DNA of 64,000 bases from Planctomycetota bacterium (lineage in GTDB: Bacteria; Planctomycetota; Phycisphaerae; Phycisphaerales; UBA1924), in assembly GCA_033763975.1 (NCBI GenBank), contig JANRJM010000001.1, forward strand, positions 124,001-188,000, given 5' to 3'. The first letter of the stretch is position 1. Each line of letters begins with the position of its first letter. The position numbers and the translations under genes are program-made. Below are positions 35,434 through 44,631 of this stretch, in pieces. The notes beneath the pieces are model-generated. The model did no database searches and was not told the origin of the DNA. It saw nothing but the letters and a program-made list of their open reading frames with translations.

Positions 35434-35871
35434 ATGTTCCTCGCCGACCTCGCGAACTCGGGCTCCCTGCCGGTGCTGAGCGCCACGCTCTCGCTCGCCG
35501 GGCAGCGCCAGCGGCTCCTCGCCCACAACATCGCCAACATCGACACCCCCGACTTCCGCCCCGTCGACATCGACGTCAACACCTTCCGCGCCCAACTGGC
35601 CCGGGCCGTCGTCGAGCGGCGAAACGCCACCGGCGGCACGCACGGTGCGCTCGACCTTGCGCCGGCGCACGGGCCCGGCGTCGCGGGCGCTCCGGCGCAC
35701 CCGGACGCACGCCCCCTCGGCGGGCGCGTTCTCTACCATGACCGCAACAACCGCGACGTCGAGCGCATGATGCAGGACCTGGCCGAGAACTCGCTCACGT
35801 TCCGACTCACCACCGACCTCATCCGGCGCGAGAACGACCTCCTCCGGTCCGCGATCGCCCAGCGTGTCTAG
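35434..35871 (+). CDS. flgB: Flagellar basal-body rod protein FlgB
   Basis: A 145-residue proximal rod protein, exported by the flagellar type III system. The N-terminal heptad region contains LAHNIANIDTPDFRPVDID, the flagellar rod-hook signature, and the C-terminus (MMQDLAENSLTFRLTTDLIRREN) is the paired coiled-coil helix. The middle is Ala/Pro/Gly-rich and longer than usual. ATG 35434 is supported by GGAGAAAG at 35420-35427. First of the structural genes; flgC follows after 25 nt. Confidence 0.93.
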   Translation: MFLADLANSGSLPVLSATLSLAGQRQRLLAHNIANIDTPDFRPVDIDVNTFRAQLARAVVERRNATGGTHGALDLAPAHGPGVAGAPAHPDARPLGGRVLYHDRNNRDVERMMQDLAENSLTFRLTTDLIRRENDLLRSAIAQRV

Positions 35872-35896
35872 GCCCACTCCCGGAGACTGACCCGCG

Positions 35897-36316
35897 ATGT
35901 ACGGCGTGCTCGACATCTCCACCGGCGGCATGGTCGCGCAGCGGGCGCGCATGACCGCCATTTCTGCCAATCTCGCCAACCGGAACTCGGTGATGCCCGA
36001 CGGCACGCCCTACCGCGCGAAGCACGTCTTCCTGGCCCCGGGCGACCCCGGCGCCCGCGATCGTGCTTCCCGGTCGCTGGGCGTGCACGTCGCCCGCATC
36101 GCCGACGACCAGTCCCCGTTCAGGCTGCGCTGGGACCCGTCCCATCCGCTCGCCGTTCGCGAGGGCGCCGAGCGGGGCTATGTTCGCGAGAGCAATGTCA
36201 ATCCGATCGTCGAGCAGGTGAACGCGATCCAGGCCGCCCGGGCCTACGAGGCCAACGTCGCCGCGGCGGAAGCGACCAAGGCGATGTTGGCCCAGGCGTT
36301 GCGGTTGGTGGCGTAG
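35897..36316 (+). CDS. flgC: Flagellar basal-body rod protein FlgC
   Basis: A 139-residue rod protein. MYGVLDISTGGMVAQRARMTAISANLANRNS at the start is the FlgC N-terminal helix and rod motif, and SNVNPIVEQVNAIQAARAYEANVAAAEATK at the end is the C-terminal helix. Together with FlgB it builds the proximal rod above FliE. GGAGA lies 11 nt upstream of the ATG. Part of flgB-flgC-fliE with short spacers. Confidence 0.94.
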   Translation: MYGVLDISTGGMVAQRARMTAISANLANRNSVMPDGTPYRAKHVFLAPGDPGARDRASRSLGVHVARIADDQSPFRLRWDPSHPLAVREGAERGYVRESNVNPIVEQVNAIQAARAYEANVAAAEATKAMLAQALRLVA

Positions 36317-36345
36317 GCAGACGGTGACGGTTGCAGGAGGCGTGC

Positions 36346-36660
36346 ATGTCCGACCCCTTGGGATTCATCAGCGGCGGGATCGATCGCACCCGCCACATGC
36401 ACCCGCAGGCCCGCCCGGATGTCGCGGGCGATGCGCCGGGCAAGTCGTTCAAGGACGTCCTGCTGGACTCGCTCGACGAGGCCAATCGACTCCAGCAGGA
36501 AGCCACGCGCGCGGTGGAAGATCTTCAGACGGGCGAACGCCAGGACGTGGAGAACGTGCTGCTCGCGACGACGAAGGCGGACAACGCCTTCCGGATGCTG
36601 CAGGCCGTCCGCAACCGCGTCATGGAGGCGTACGACGAACTGAAGCAGATGCGGACGTAG
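36346..36660 (+). CDS. fliE: Flagellar hook-basal body complex protein FliE
   Basis: A 104-residue FliE, which joins the MS ring to the rod. The family segment FKDVLLDSLDEANRLQQEATRAVEDLQTGERQDV is clear, and the C-terminus FRMLQAVRNRVMEAYDELKQM matches the last conserved helix. ATG 36346 is chosen because AGGAGG is placed 5 nt upstream; an upstream TTG has none. A 137-nt spacer separates it from fliF and could hold another promoter. Confidence 0.94.
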   Translation: MSDPLGFISGGIDRTRHMHPQARPDVAGDAPGKSFKDVLLDSLDEANRLQQEATRAVEDLQTGERQDVENVLLATTKADNAFRMLQAVRNRVMEAYDELKQMRT

Positions 36661-36797
36661 TTCTCGGACGCTGTCAACTGATGATTCAAGCGGGAGCGCG
36701 CGCCGCGCCGACGTAGGGGCGTGCAGGTTCGGCGCGGCTTCGCGCAGGGCGTGCGCCGGCGCACGGATTGCGCCGCACAGGGTCGGAGGCCCGCCAG

Positions 36798-38546
36798 ATG
36801 GACGCCCTTCGTCGCACACTCGCGACGATCCAGAAGCAGCTCGGCGCGCTCTCGGGCGCCCACAAGGTGATCGTCGCCTGCTCGGTCGTCATCGTCCTGC
36901 TCACGCTGGGGCTGGTGCTGGTCCTGACGTCGTCGCCCTCGAGGGTCGACCTGCTCCCCGGCGCCACGCCCGAAGACCAGGAGCGCGCCAAGGGCCACCT
37001 CGACGCGCTGGGCATCGAGTCTCGGTGGAACGCGTCGGGGCGCCTGGAGGTCTCGGCGAAGGACGCGGCCCGGGCGAGCTCGAGCCTGGCCCGCGCGAAC
37101 CTTCTTCCCAACGACAAGGCGCTGTACTTCGAGTCGCTGCTCGCCAGCCAGAGCTGGATGAACTCGCGCCAGGTGAACGAGCAGAACTTCCGGATCGCGC
37201 TCGAGAACGAACTCGCCCGGATGATCGCCGACCTCAACACGGTGGACTCGGCACGCGTGCGTCTGGACATCCCCGAGGTGCGCGGGCTGGGCGTGGGCGT
37301 GCGCACGCCCACCGCGTCGGTCAGCGCCCGCAGCGATGACGGGCGTGCGCTCTCGCAGGGCGTGGTCGACGCCATCGCGCACCTTGTGCAGGGCAGCGTT
37401 GCGGGCCTGACGGTGCAGCACGTGACCGTGGTGGATGCGGGCACCGGGCAGCGCCGCAGCGTGACGTCCGACAGCGACGCGTCGCCCACGCTCGCGATGG
37501 AGCACGCCGCCAAGGTCGAGGCCCAGGCCCGGGCCAAGATGCAGGAACTGCTGGCGTACATCCCGGGCGTGGTCGTCGCGGTGACGGCGTCGGTGGACGT
37601 GACGCGCAGCACCGCGCAGGTGCAGTCGTACCTGCCCAGCGGGAAGGGGTCGGTGGCGATCGAGAAGAAGACCAGCGAAGTCACCACCTCGACCACCGAG
37701 GCGTCGTCGGGCGGGGCGGTGCCGGGCGTGCAGGCGAACCAGACGGCCGATATCACGCGCGCTGGGGCGTCGGGCGCGGGCGGCATCGAGTCGGAATCAT
37801 CGGAGTCGACGAGCGAGAGCGAGGTGCGGGTGGGAAGCCGCACCGAGACGATCGTGGACCCGCGCGGACAGTCGACGTCGGTCGCGGTGTCGGTGAACGT
37901 GCCGACCGGGTACGTGGCGCGGCTGATCAAGGACGCGGCGGGGGCCGGCGCGCCGCCGGGCGGGGCTGGTGCGACGGCGCCGGCCGAGCCGGATGCGCAG
38001 GCGCTGCGGACGTACTTCGACACCGAGGTGCGTCCCTCGATCGTGGCGGTGCTGCAGCCGCATCTGCGGGCGATGGTGGCGCAGTCGAACTCGACGATGC
38101 CGCCGGCCGATCTACGCAAGATGATCGATGAATCCATCAGCGTGTCGCTGGTGCCCGGGGAGATTCCCGCGGGGCCGGCGACCCAGGCCGCCGGCATGCT
38201 GTCCTCGCTGGGCGCGGGCGGGCTGGGGGGCGGGCTGATCGAGAAGGTGGCGCTGGGCGCGCTGGCGCTGTTCGCGCTGGGGTTTATGGCGATGCTGGTG
38301 CGCAAGAGCGGGCGCAAGACGGAGACGCCGACGGCGGAGGAACTGGTGGGCATGCCCCCGGCGCTCGAATCGGCGGGCGACGTCATCGGCGAGGCGGAAG
38401 AGGGGGAGACGGCGCTGGCGGGCATCGAAGTGGACGAGCGCGAGATGGAGGCGGCCAAGCGTCTGGAGCAGGTGGGAGAGATGGTGGGCGCCGACCCGGC
38501 CGCGGCTGCCCGGATGGTCCGCCGGTGGATCAACATCGAGGACTAG
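36798..38546 (+). CDS. fliF: Flagellar MS-ring protein FliF
   Basis: A 582-residue MS-ring protein. Membrane helix 1 at about 24-45 (VIVACSVVIVLLTLGLVLVL), YscJ/FliF ring domains (about 50-270, including ENELARMIADLNTVDSARVRLDIP), a Ser/Thr/Gly-rich RBM3-like part, membrane helix 2 near 485-505, and the FliG-binding tail ending AAARMVRRWINIED. CGGAGG precedes the ATG. fliG follows after 3 nt, so the pair is likely translated together. Confidence 0.95.
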   Translation: MDALRRTLATIQKQLGALSGAHKVIVACSVVIVLLTLGLVLVLTSSPSRVDLLPGATPEDQERAKGHLDALGIESRWNASGRLEVSAKDAARASSSLARANLLPNDKALYFESLLASQSWMNSRQVNEQNFRIALENELARMIADLNTVDSARVRLDIPEVRGLGVGVRTPTASVSARSDDGRALSQGVVDAIAHLVQGSVAGLTVQHVTVVDAGTGQRRSVTSDSDASPTLAMEHAAKVEAQARAKMQELLAYIPGVVVAVTASVDVTRSTAQVQSYLPSGKGSVAIEKKTSEVTTSTTEASSGGAVPGVQANQTADITRAGASGAGGIESESSESTSESEVRVGSRTETIVDPRGQSTSVAVSVNVPTGYVARLIKDAAGAGAPPGGAGATAPAEPDAQALRTYFDTEVRPSIVAVLQPHLRAMVAQSNSTMPPADLRKMIDESISVSLVPGEIPAGPATQAAGMLSSLGAGGLGGGLIEKVALGALALFALGFMAMLVRKSGRKTETPTAEELVGMPPALESAGDVIGEAEEGETALAGIEVDEREMEAAKRLEQVGEMVGADPAAAARMVRRWINIED

Positions 38547-38549
38547 CCC

Positions 38550-39590
38550 ATGCCGCGCAAAGCCAACGAGAAGCTGCCGAGCAAGGCGTCGGAGCTGGAG
38601 GGGATGACGAAGGCGGCGATCCTGCTGCTGGCGGTGGGTCCCGAGAAGGCGGCGGCGGTGCTGAAGAGCCTGGAGCCGCGCGCGGTGGAAGAGGTGACGC
38701 GCGAGCTGGCGAGCCTGGGGCGGGTCCCGCGCGAGCTGCAGGACCAGGTGGTCGAAGAGTTCTACAGCATCTCGATCGCGTCGCAGTACATCAACGAGGG
38801 CAACCTCGAGTACGCCAAGCAGCTCCTGCGCTCGTCGCTGGACGCGAAGTCGGCGGACCGGATGCTCGGGCAGATCCAGACGCAGGTGCAGCGGACGCCC
38901 TTCTCGTTCCTCCAGCGTGCGGAATCCGAGAACCTGATGACGTTCATCCAGGACGAGCATCCGCAGACGATCGCGCTGATCGTGTGCCATCTCCCGCACC
39001 ACAAGGCGGGGGAGATCGTGGGCGGGCTGCCGGTGCAGAAGCAGATCGAGGTGATCAAGCGCGTCGCGAACATGGAGCAGACGAACCCCGAGGTGATCCG
39101 CGAGGTGGAACGCGGGCTCGAGAGCCGCCTTTCGAGCATGCTCGTGCAGAGCATGGAGAAGGCCGGGGGCGTCGAGACCGTCGCGGAGATCCTGAACCTC
39201 ACGGACCGCGCCACCGAGAAGGCGATCATGGAAGGGCTGGAGACCGAGGACCCCGACCTCGTCGAGCAGATCCGGCGCCTCATGTTCGTGTTCGAGGACG
39301 TGCTCAAGGTCAACGACAAGGGCATCCAGGCCGTGCTCAAGGAGGTCGACAACGGGGAACTCGCGTTGGCCCTCAAGACCGCGAGCGAGGAGCTCAAGGA
39401 CAAGATCTTCAAGAACATGTCCGAGCGGGCCGCCTCGCTCATCAAGGAAGACATGCAGTACATGGGCCCGGTCAAGGTCAGCGAGGTCGAGACCGCCCAG
39501 CAGCGCATCGTCGACATCGTCCGGCGCCTGGAAGAGACCGGCGAACTCGTCATCGAAGGTCGCGGCGGGGACACCGAGCAGATGGTCTAG
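38550..39590 (+). CDS. fliG: Flagellar motor switch protein FliG
   Basis: A 346-residue switch protein that meets FliF at one end and the stator at the other. The N-terminal domain begins EGMTKAAILLLAVGPEKAAAVLKSLEP; the middle has the EHPQTIA motif (DEHPQTIALIVCHLP); the C-terminal torque domain contains MFVFEDVLKVNDKGIQAVLKEVDNG and IFKNMSERAASLIKEDMQYMGPVKVSEVE. Charged torque-helix residues are retained. Full length. No stator genes (motA/motB) lie in this window. Confidence 0.96.
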   Translation: MPRKANEKLPSKASELEGMTKAAILLLAVGPEKAAAVLKSLEPRAVEEVTRELASLGRVPRELQDQVVEEFYSISIASQYINEGNLEYAKQLLRSSLDAKSADRMLGQIQTQVQRTPFSFLQRAESENLMTFIQDEHPQTIALIVCHLPHHKAGEIVGGLPVQKQIEVIKRVANMEQTNPEVIREVERGLESRLSSMLVQSMEKAGGVETVAEILNLTDRATEKAIMEGLETEDPDLVEQIRRLMFVFEDVLKVNDKGIQAVLKEVDNGELALALKTASEELKDKIFKNMSERAASLIKEDMQYMGPVKVSEVETAQQRIVDIVRRLEETGELVIEGRGGDTEQMV

Positions 39591-39611
39591 CCTGCGGGAA
39601 GGACTCCGGTC

Positions 39612-40319
39612 ATGGGCGTGCTGCGAGCGGCGGAGGCGGAGCGTGCGGCGTCGGGCGCGATCGTGCTCGACCTGGGCGACCTCAAGCGCCAGGGCCAGGA
39701 GATCATTTCTCGCGCGCGGCGCGAGGCCGACCGAATCGTCGCCGACGCCCGGCGCGAGCGCGAGCAGCTTGTCTCGTCGGCCGCCTCGGAGGGGCGCGAG
39801 CAGGGCCTGCGCGACGGGCGCGAGCAGGGCCTGCGCGAGGGGCGCGAGGCGGGGCGGGCCGAGGCGCGAGCCGCCCACGAGGCCGCCCTGCGCGACGTGG
39901 AACGCCGGTGGCGCGAGGCGCTCGAGTCCTTCTCGCAGCGCCGGGATCAGCTCCTGCTCGAGGCGAAGACCGACGTGCTGCGCGTCGCGGTCCGCCTGGG
40001 CGAGAAGGTCACGCGGCGCACCATCGCCGCCCACCCGGAGGCGTGCGTGACGCAGGTCGGCGAGACGCTCGCGATGATCGCGCGTCCCACCCGCGTGCTC
40101 GTGCTGGTGCACCCGGAGGACGAGCCCCTGGTGCGGGCGGCGTTCCCCGCCCTCACGCGCACGCTGGGCGAGTCGGCGCACGCCGAGCTGCGCGCCGACG
40201 ACAGCGTCGGGCGCGGCGGGTGCATCGTCCGCACCGCCGGCGGGGGCGCCATCGACGCGACCATCGACACGCAGCTCGACCGCCTGGGGGCGGCGTTGCT
40301 CGGGGAGGACGCCCCGTGA
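39612..40319 (+). CDS. fliH: Flagellar export regulator FliH
   Basis: A 235-residue FliH/HrpE-family stator of the export ATPase. The N-terminal part holds Gly repeats GREQGLRDGREQGLREGREAG, the GxxxG array typical of FliH, encoded by a nearly perfect 24-bp tandem duplication. The C-terminal domain (TDVLRVAVRLGEKVTRRTIAAHPEACV, VLVHPEDEPLV) resembles V-type ATPase subunit E. It binds and restrains FliI. The stop overlaps the fliI start by GTGA. Confidence 0.88.
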   Translation: MGVLRAAEAERAASGAIVLDLGDLKRQGQEIISRARREADRIVADARREREQLVSSAASEGREQGLRDGREQGLREGREAGRAEARAAHEAALRDVERRWREALESFSQRRDQLLLEAKTDVLRVAVRLGEKVTRRTIAAHPEACVTQVGETLAMIARPTRVLVLVHPEDEPLVRAAFPALTRTLGESAHAELRADDSVGRGGCIVRTAGGGAIDATIDTQLDRLGAALLGEDAP

Positions 40320-41725
40320 GGCTGCTCGACGATGCGCTGGCGGCGATCGATCGGGCCGACGCGCCGCGCGTCATCGGACGCGTCGGGGCGCTCCGCGGGC
40401 TCACGGTGCTGGTCGACGACCTGCCGCTGCCGGCGGGGGCGCTCGTGTCGTTCTCGTCCGGGCGGGGCGTGCGGCGCGACGAGCGTGGCGACGCGCTGCG
40501 GGGCGAGGTCGTGGGGTTCACGCGCGAGCACGCCGTCGTGATGCTGCTGGGCCAGGCGGGCGGGCTCAGCCCGGGCGACGCGGTGGTGGGGGAGGAGAGC
40601 AGCCCGACCGCGCTGGCGGGCCCGCGCTTGCTGGGTCGATGCGTCGACGGGCTCGGGCGGCCGATCGACGGCGCGGGCCCGGTGCGCGAGCGCACGCACG
40701 TGCCCCTCAGCCCCGAGCCCATCCCCGCGCTGCGGCGCCGGCGGATTACGGCCCAGTTGCTCACGGGCGTGCGGGCCATCGACCTCATGACCCCGCTGGG
40801 GCGGGGCCAGCGCCTGGGCATCTTCGCCGGGCCGGGCGTGGGCAAGAGCACCCTGCTGGGCATGATCGCTCGGCGCACGTCGGCCGACGTCAACGTGATC
40901 GCGCTCATCGGCGAACGCGGACGCGAGGTACGCGACTTCGTCGAGCACGCGCTCGGGCCCGAGGGCCTGGCGCGTTCGGTCGTCGTCGTCGCCACGGGCG
41001 ATGAGTCGCCCGTGATGCGCCTGCGGGCGGCCCGACTCGCGTGCTCGGTCGCCGAGTTCTTCCGCGACGCGGGGCGCGACGTCCTGCTCATGATGGACTC
41101 GGTCACCCGCTTCGCCCACGCGCAGCGACAGGTGGGCCTCGCCAACGGCGAACCCCCCGCGACCAAGGGCTACACCCCCAGCGTGTTCGCGCAGCTCGGG
41201 CTGCTGCTCGAGCGCGCCGGCGCGGTCGAATCACCGGGCGCGCCCGGCGCGGGCGGCTCTGTCACCGGGCTCTACACGATCCTCGTGGAGGGCGACGACA
41301 TGACCGAGCCCGTCGCCGACGCCTCGCGCGGCATCCTCGACGGGCACGTCGTGCTCTCGCGCCGCCTCGCCCAGCGGGCGCACTTCCCCGCCATCGACGT
41401 GCTCGATTCCGTCAGCCGCGTCGCGGACGACATCATCACGCCCGCGCACGCCGACGCCCGGCGCGAGGTGGTGCGCCTGCTGGCGGCCCAGCGCGAGGTC
41501 GAGGACCTGGTGCAGATCGGGGCCTACACGCGGGGCACGAACCCGGGCACCGACATCGCGCTCGACCTGCACCCGCGGATCATCGCGCTGCTGCGCCAGG
41601 GGCGCGACGAGCCCGCGCCATTCGAGAAGTTCCGGGACGAACTGCAGCGCATCGCCGCCGAGGCGCTCGCCCCCCGCGGCGCACGACCGGCCTCCCGCGC
41701 CGCCGCACCCACGGGGGCACGCTAA
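40316..41725 (+). CDS. fliI: Flagellum-specific export ATPase FliI
   Basis: A 469-residue F1-type ATPase that energises flagellar export. Walker A GPGVGKST begins at residue 172; further signatures are IALIGERGREVRDFVE, LLMMDSVTRFAHAQRQVGL (Walker B) and GSVTGLYTILVEGDDMTEPVAD. Length and domains are normal. GTG start overlapping the fliH stop; fliJ follows 3 nt after the end. The C-terminal tail past EALAPRG is Ala-rich and unconserved. Confidence 0.95.
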   Translation: MRLLDDALAAIDRADAPRVIGRVGALRGLTVLVDDLPLPAGALVSFSSGRGVRRDERGDALRGEVVGFTREHAVVMLLGQAGGLSPGDAVVGEESSPTALAGPRLLGRCVDGLGRPIDGAGPVRERTHVPLSPEPIPALRRRRITAQLLTGVRAIDLMTPLGRGQRLGIFAGPGVGKSTLLGMIARRTSADVNVIALIGERGREVRDFVEHALGPEGLARSVVVVATGDESPVMRLRAARLACSVAEFFRDAGRDVLLMMDSVTRFAHAQRQVGLANGEPPATKGYTPSVFAQLGLLLERAGAVESPGAPGAGGSVTGLYTILVEGDDMTEPVADASRGILDGHVVLSRRLAQRAHFPAIDVLDSVSRVADDIITPAHADARREVVRLLAAQREVEDLVQIGAYTRGTNPGTDIALDLHPRIIALLRQGRDEPAPFEKFRDELQRIAAEALAPRGARPASRAAAPTGAR

Positions 41726-41728
41726 CGC

Positions 41729-42190
41729 ATGGCACGTTTCATCTTCGAGCTCGAGGCGGTGCTGGCCCAGCGACGGGCGCAGGAGCGCGAGCGCCAACTG
41801 GCGGTCGCGGCGCTGGAGCGGGAGCGCACCCGACTGGAGGGCGTGATCCGCGGGTGCAAGGACTCGATCACGTCGACGCGCGACGACCTTCGCGCGATGC
41901 TGCGTCCGGGCGCGTCGATGCTCGACGCCGCTCGCGTGCGCCTCGCGGCGCGTGCCGAACTGGGCGAGGCGGCCCGGGCCCAGCGTGCCGTCATCGAACT
42001 CGCGGGCGTGCACCGTCGTCTGGAGGTGTCGCGTCGCGCGCTGCTCGAGGCGGCGGTGCGGCGCAAGGCGGTCGAACTGCTGCGCGAGCGTCGGTACGAG
42101 GCGTGGCGGAGCGAGCAGCACCGCCGAGAGGACGCGGCGCTGGATGAGATGGGCGTGATGCGGGCCGCCCGGGCCGAGGAGCCGGCATGA
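41729..42190 (+). CDS. fliJ: Flagellar export protein FliJ
   Basis: A 153-residue helical protein. ARFIFELEAVLAQRRAQERERQLAVAALERER at the start and the C-terminal KAVELLRERRYEAWRSEQHRREDAALDEMG form the two-helix antiparallel coiled coil of FliJ, the gamma-subunit-like stalk of the export ATPase. Position right after fliI supports it. The stop overlaps the next start by ATGA. Confidence 0.88.
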   Translation: MARFIFELEAVLAQRRAQERERQLAVAALERERTRLEGVIRGCKDSITSTRDDLRAMLRPGASMLDAARVRLAARAELGEAARAQRAVIELAGVHRRLEVSRRALLEAAVRRKAVELLRERRYEAWRSEQHRREDAALDEMGVMRAARAEEPA

Positions 42191-42915
42191 AGACGCTGTG
42201 GAACATCCTGTCGATCGTGGCGGTGGCGAACATGCTGGCGCTCGCGGGCGTGGTCGGGTGGCTGCGCATGAACGACCGGCTCAACGCCGATCGTGGTCGG
42301 GTGATCCGAGAGCTGCTGTCGAAGACGCTCACCGAGGAGGCCGCCGAGGCCGAGGCCGCCAAGCTGGCCGAGGAAAAGGCCCGCGCCGAGGAAGAGGCGC
42401 AGGAGAAGGCCGCGCGCGCGCCGCTGACGGCGGCGCAGAAGCTCGCGGCCCGCGGCGAGTCCACCGAGCTCGACGCCCAGCGGGCCGAGCGGGTGCGGCG
42501 CGAGATCACCGACCTGCGCTCGCAACTGGCGCGCGACCTTGCCGAGATCGAGCGTCAGCGCGCCGATCTGCAGCGTCGCGAGCAGGAGTTCACGTCGCTG
42601 GTCGAGGCGGGGCGTCGCCAGCTCGAAGACGAGCAGTTCCAGAAGACGCTCGGGGTGCTCTCGGCGCTGAAGCCCGCCCAGGCCGTCTCGATGCTCCGCA
42701 CGATGCTCGATCCGCCGCCCACCGCGCCGGGCGCACCGCCCGAGCCCGTCAGCCCGGCGGCGATGGGCACCGTGGTGTCGTACCTCGACGCCATGGACGA
42801 TCGCACCCGCTCGCGCGTTCTGGGCGAGTGGGCCAAGGGCGACCCGTCGTTGGCAACGCAGTTGCTAGAGCGTCTTCGCACGCGGGCGGCGTTCGCCCCC
42901 GTGCAGACGCCCTGA
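42187..42915 (+). CDS. MotE/FlbB-like membrane coiled-coil protein
   Basis: A 242-residue protein with one membrane helix (about 8-26), an extended coiled coil rich in Glu/Ala/Lys (EEAAEAEAAKLAEEKARAEE, then RVRREITDLRSQLARDLAEIERQRADLQRREQEF), and a C-terminal MgtE-N-like domain (LGVLSALKPAQAVSMLRTML, VVSYLDAMDDRTRSRVLGEWAKGD). This is the layout of MotE/FlbB proteins that sit between fliJ and fliK in many bacteria and help stator or collar assembly. Overlaps fliJ by 4 nt and fliK by 1. Confidence 0.8.
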   Translation: MKTLWNILSIVAVANMLALAGVVGWLRMNDRLNADRGRVIRELLSKTLTEEAAEAEAAKLAEEKARAEEEAQEKAARAPLTAAQKLAARGESTELDAQRAERVRREITDLRSQLARDLAEIERQRADLQRREQEFTSLVEAGRRQLEDEQFQKTLGVLSALKPAQAVSMLRTMLDPPPTAPGAPPEPVSPAAMGTVVSYLDAMDDRTRSRVLGEWAKGDPSLATQLLERLRTRAAFAPVQTP

Positions 42916-44138
42916 TGACCGCGATCCCCACCGAACTCCGCCCGACCCCCGACCCGCTCCGCCCCGACACGCCCGCGCAGGCTGCCGGCGTGCGGGGCTC
43001 GTCGTTCGCCTCGCTGCTCGACGCCGTCGGCGCGATCGACCGCGCGCCCGAGCGCTCCGCGGCCACGCCGCGCAGCGTCGGCGCGTCGGTGCAGCCGATG
43101 CTGCGCGACCGATCGCGCAAGGAACTGCAGGCCGCCCACGACATCGCCGAGTCACGCGACACACTCGGCGTTGCGTCGATCGTGCCGCCGGACGACACCA
43201 CCACCCGTGCCGAAGAGCGCCTGCGATCACCGGGTCAGCCGGGGGCGCACGACGATGCTGTGGACGATCAGGACGACCCCGCGCGCGCCGAGGCGCCGCG
43301 CGACCGAAGTACCCCGCGCCCCGCAGGCGACGCTCGTCCGGCGCGCGCCGACGCCGACGGCCCGCGCGCGAGTGACGCGCCGCAGACCTCCGACACTCCG
43401 ACGCGGGCGGCCTCGCTCGCCCCGCCCAGCGGTCAGCGGGCGCCCGCGCCCCACGGGCCACCCCCTTCCGACGCCGGTGGGCGAGTGGGCGCGACGGACG
43501 CGGTGCGAGCGGCCGCGCCCCGCGCGGATGGGCCCGCGCTCAAGATGCTCGCGGTGCGCGCGGTGGGGGCGACCGGACCCGCACGCCCGGGCGCGGGCGT
43601 CGCGCTCGGCACGCGCGAGGGCCCGACGCAGACCACGCGCGCGGGCGCTCGTGCGCCGGCGGCGGGCCCGCCCAGAGCGCAGCTTCCCGAGGCGCTCCCG
43701 CAGGTCGTGCGCGGGCTGGCGCTGGCGCTGCGCCAGGGCGGGGGCACGGTCTCGATGAAACTCAACCCGGAGCACCTGGGCTCGGTCTCGGTGCGGCTGC
43801 ATGTCGACGCGGGCGAGGTGCGCGCGCGCATCGAGACCACGGACGAATCGGCACGGCAGTTGCTGGCTGCTTCCGCGGAGGATCTGCGGGCCGCGCTGGA
43901 GGCGCGGGGGCTGCGCGTGGAACGCATCGACATTGGTTCGGCGGAGGATCGCCCACCGGACGGATGGGGCGCATCGGGGGACGCGGGTCGAGAGCGGGGT
44001 TCGCGGCAGGACGCCGCACCCGGGGGGAGCGGCCCGCACCCGAGCACCGACGCCCCGCTGGTCGATCTCGCGCTCCCGCCCGGCGCGAGCGTGCGGGTCG
44101 ACGAGTTCGGGCGCCTCCGGCTGGAGGCGGTCGCCTGA
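42915..44138 (+). CDS. fliK: Flagellar hook-length control protein FliK
   Basis: A 407-residue FliK. The first 250 residues are low-complexity, rich in Pro, Ala, Arg and Asp, as expected of the ruler part. The C-terminal switch domain (about 255-345) is conserved: LRQGGGTVSMKLNPEHLGSVSVRLHVDAGEVRARIETT, with the NPEHLG core. It senses hook length and switches export specificity via FlhB. ATG 42915 shares one base with the upstream TGA. flgD follows after 52 nt with a GGAG site. Confidence 0.88.
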   Translation: MTAIPTELRPTPDPLRPDTPAQAAGVRGSSFASLLDAVGAIDRAPERSAATPRSVGASVQPMLRDRSRKELQAAHDIAESRDTLGVASIVPPDDTTTRAEERLRSPGQPGAHDDAVDDQDDPARAEAPRDRSTPRPAGDARPARADADGPRASDAPQTSDTPTRAASLAPPSGQRAPAPHGPPPSDAGGRVGATDAVRAAAPRADGPALKMLAVRAVGATGPARPGAGVALGTREGPTQTTRAGARAPAAGPPRAQLPEALPQVVRGLALALRQGGGTVSMKLNPEHLGSVSVRLHVDAGEVRARIETTDESARQLLAASAEDLRAALEARGLRVERIDIGSAEDRPPDGWGASGDAGRERGSRQDAAPGGSGPHPSTDAPLVDLALPPGASVRVDEFGRLRLEAVA

Positions 44139-44190
44139 GGGACGGTCGCGGGAAGACGTTCGCCACGAGTGAACGCGCAGAGGAGCACGC

Positions 44191-44631
44191 ATGGCAGTCG
44201 ATCCGATCACCGGCAGCGCCGCCTCGACAACCTCGCAGGCCAGCGCCTTCAGCAGCCTCACGTCCGAGGAGTTCGCGAAGATCATCTTCGCGGAACTGGG
44301 CAAGCAGGACCCGCTGGCGCCCCAGGACACCGGCGCGCTCATCGACCAGATCGCCGGCATCCGCTCGATCCAGTCGAACATGGACCTGACGTCGAACCTC
44401 GAGAAGCTCGTCGGGCAGAACGAGTTCGCCAGCGCCTCGTCGCTCATCGGGCGCTACGTCCGCGGGCTCTCGACAGACCTCGAGCAGGTCGCGGGCACGG
44501 TGGAGCGTGTCGGGCGCACGCGCGACGGCACGCTCCTGACGCTCAACGACGGGTCGCGCCTGCTCATCTCGAGCGTCGAGAGCGTCTCGGACGTTCCGCC
44601 CGAGGACGAAGCCGCGGGAGGCGCGTCGTGA
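44191..44631 (+). CDS. flgD: Flagellar hook capping protein FlgD
   Basis: A 146-residue hook-assembly cap. LTSEEFAKIIFAELGKQDPLAPQDTGALIDQIAGI is the FlgD N-terminal signature. The rest, VGQNEFASASSLIGRYVRG and a short strand-rich tail, covers a Tudor-like fragment. The usual C-terminal Ig-like domain is missing, so this is a short form compared with typical 220-residue proteins. It overlaps the following gene by 4 nt. Confidence 0.9.
   Translation: MAVDPITGSAASTTSQASAFSSLTSEEFAKIIFAELGKQDPLAPQDTGALIDQIAGIRSIQSNMDLTSNLEKLVGQNEFASASSLIGRYVRGLSTDLEQVAGTVERVGRTRDGTLLTLNDGSRLLISSVESVSDVPPEDEAAGGAS

Noticed and set aside
39796-39845. Tandem 24-bp repeat considered as a CRISPR or VNTR
   Set aside because: It lies inside fliH and encodes the normal GxxxG repeat of that protein.
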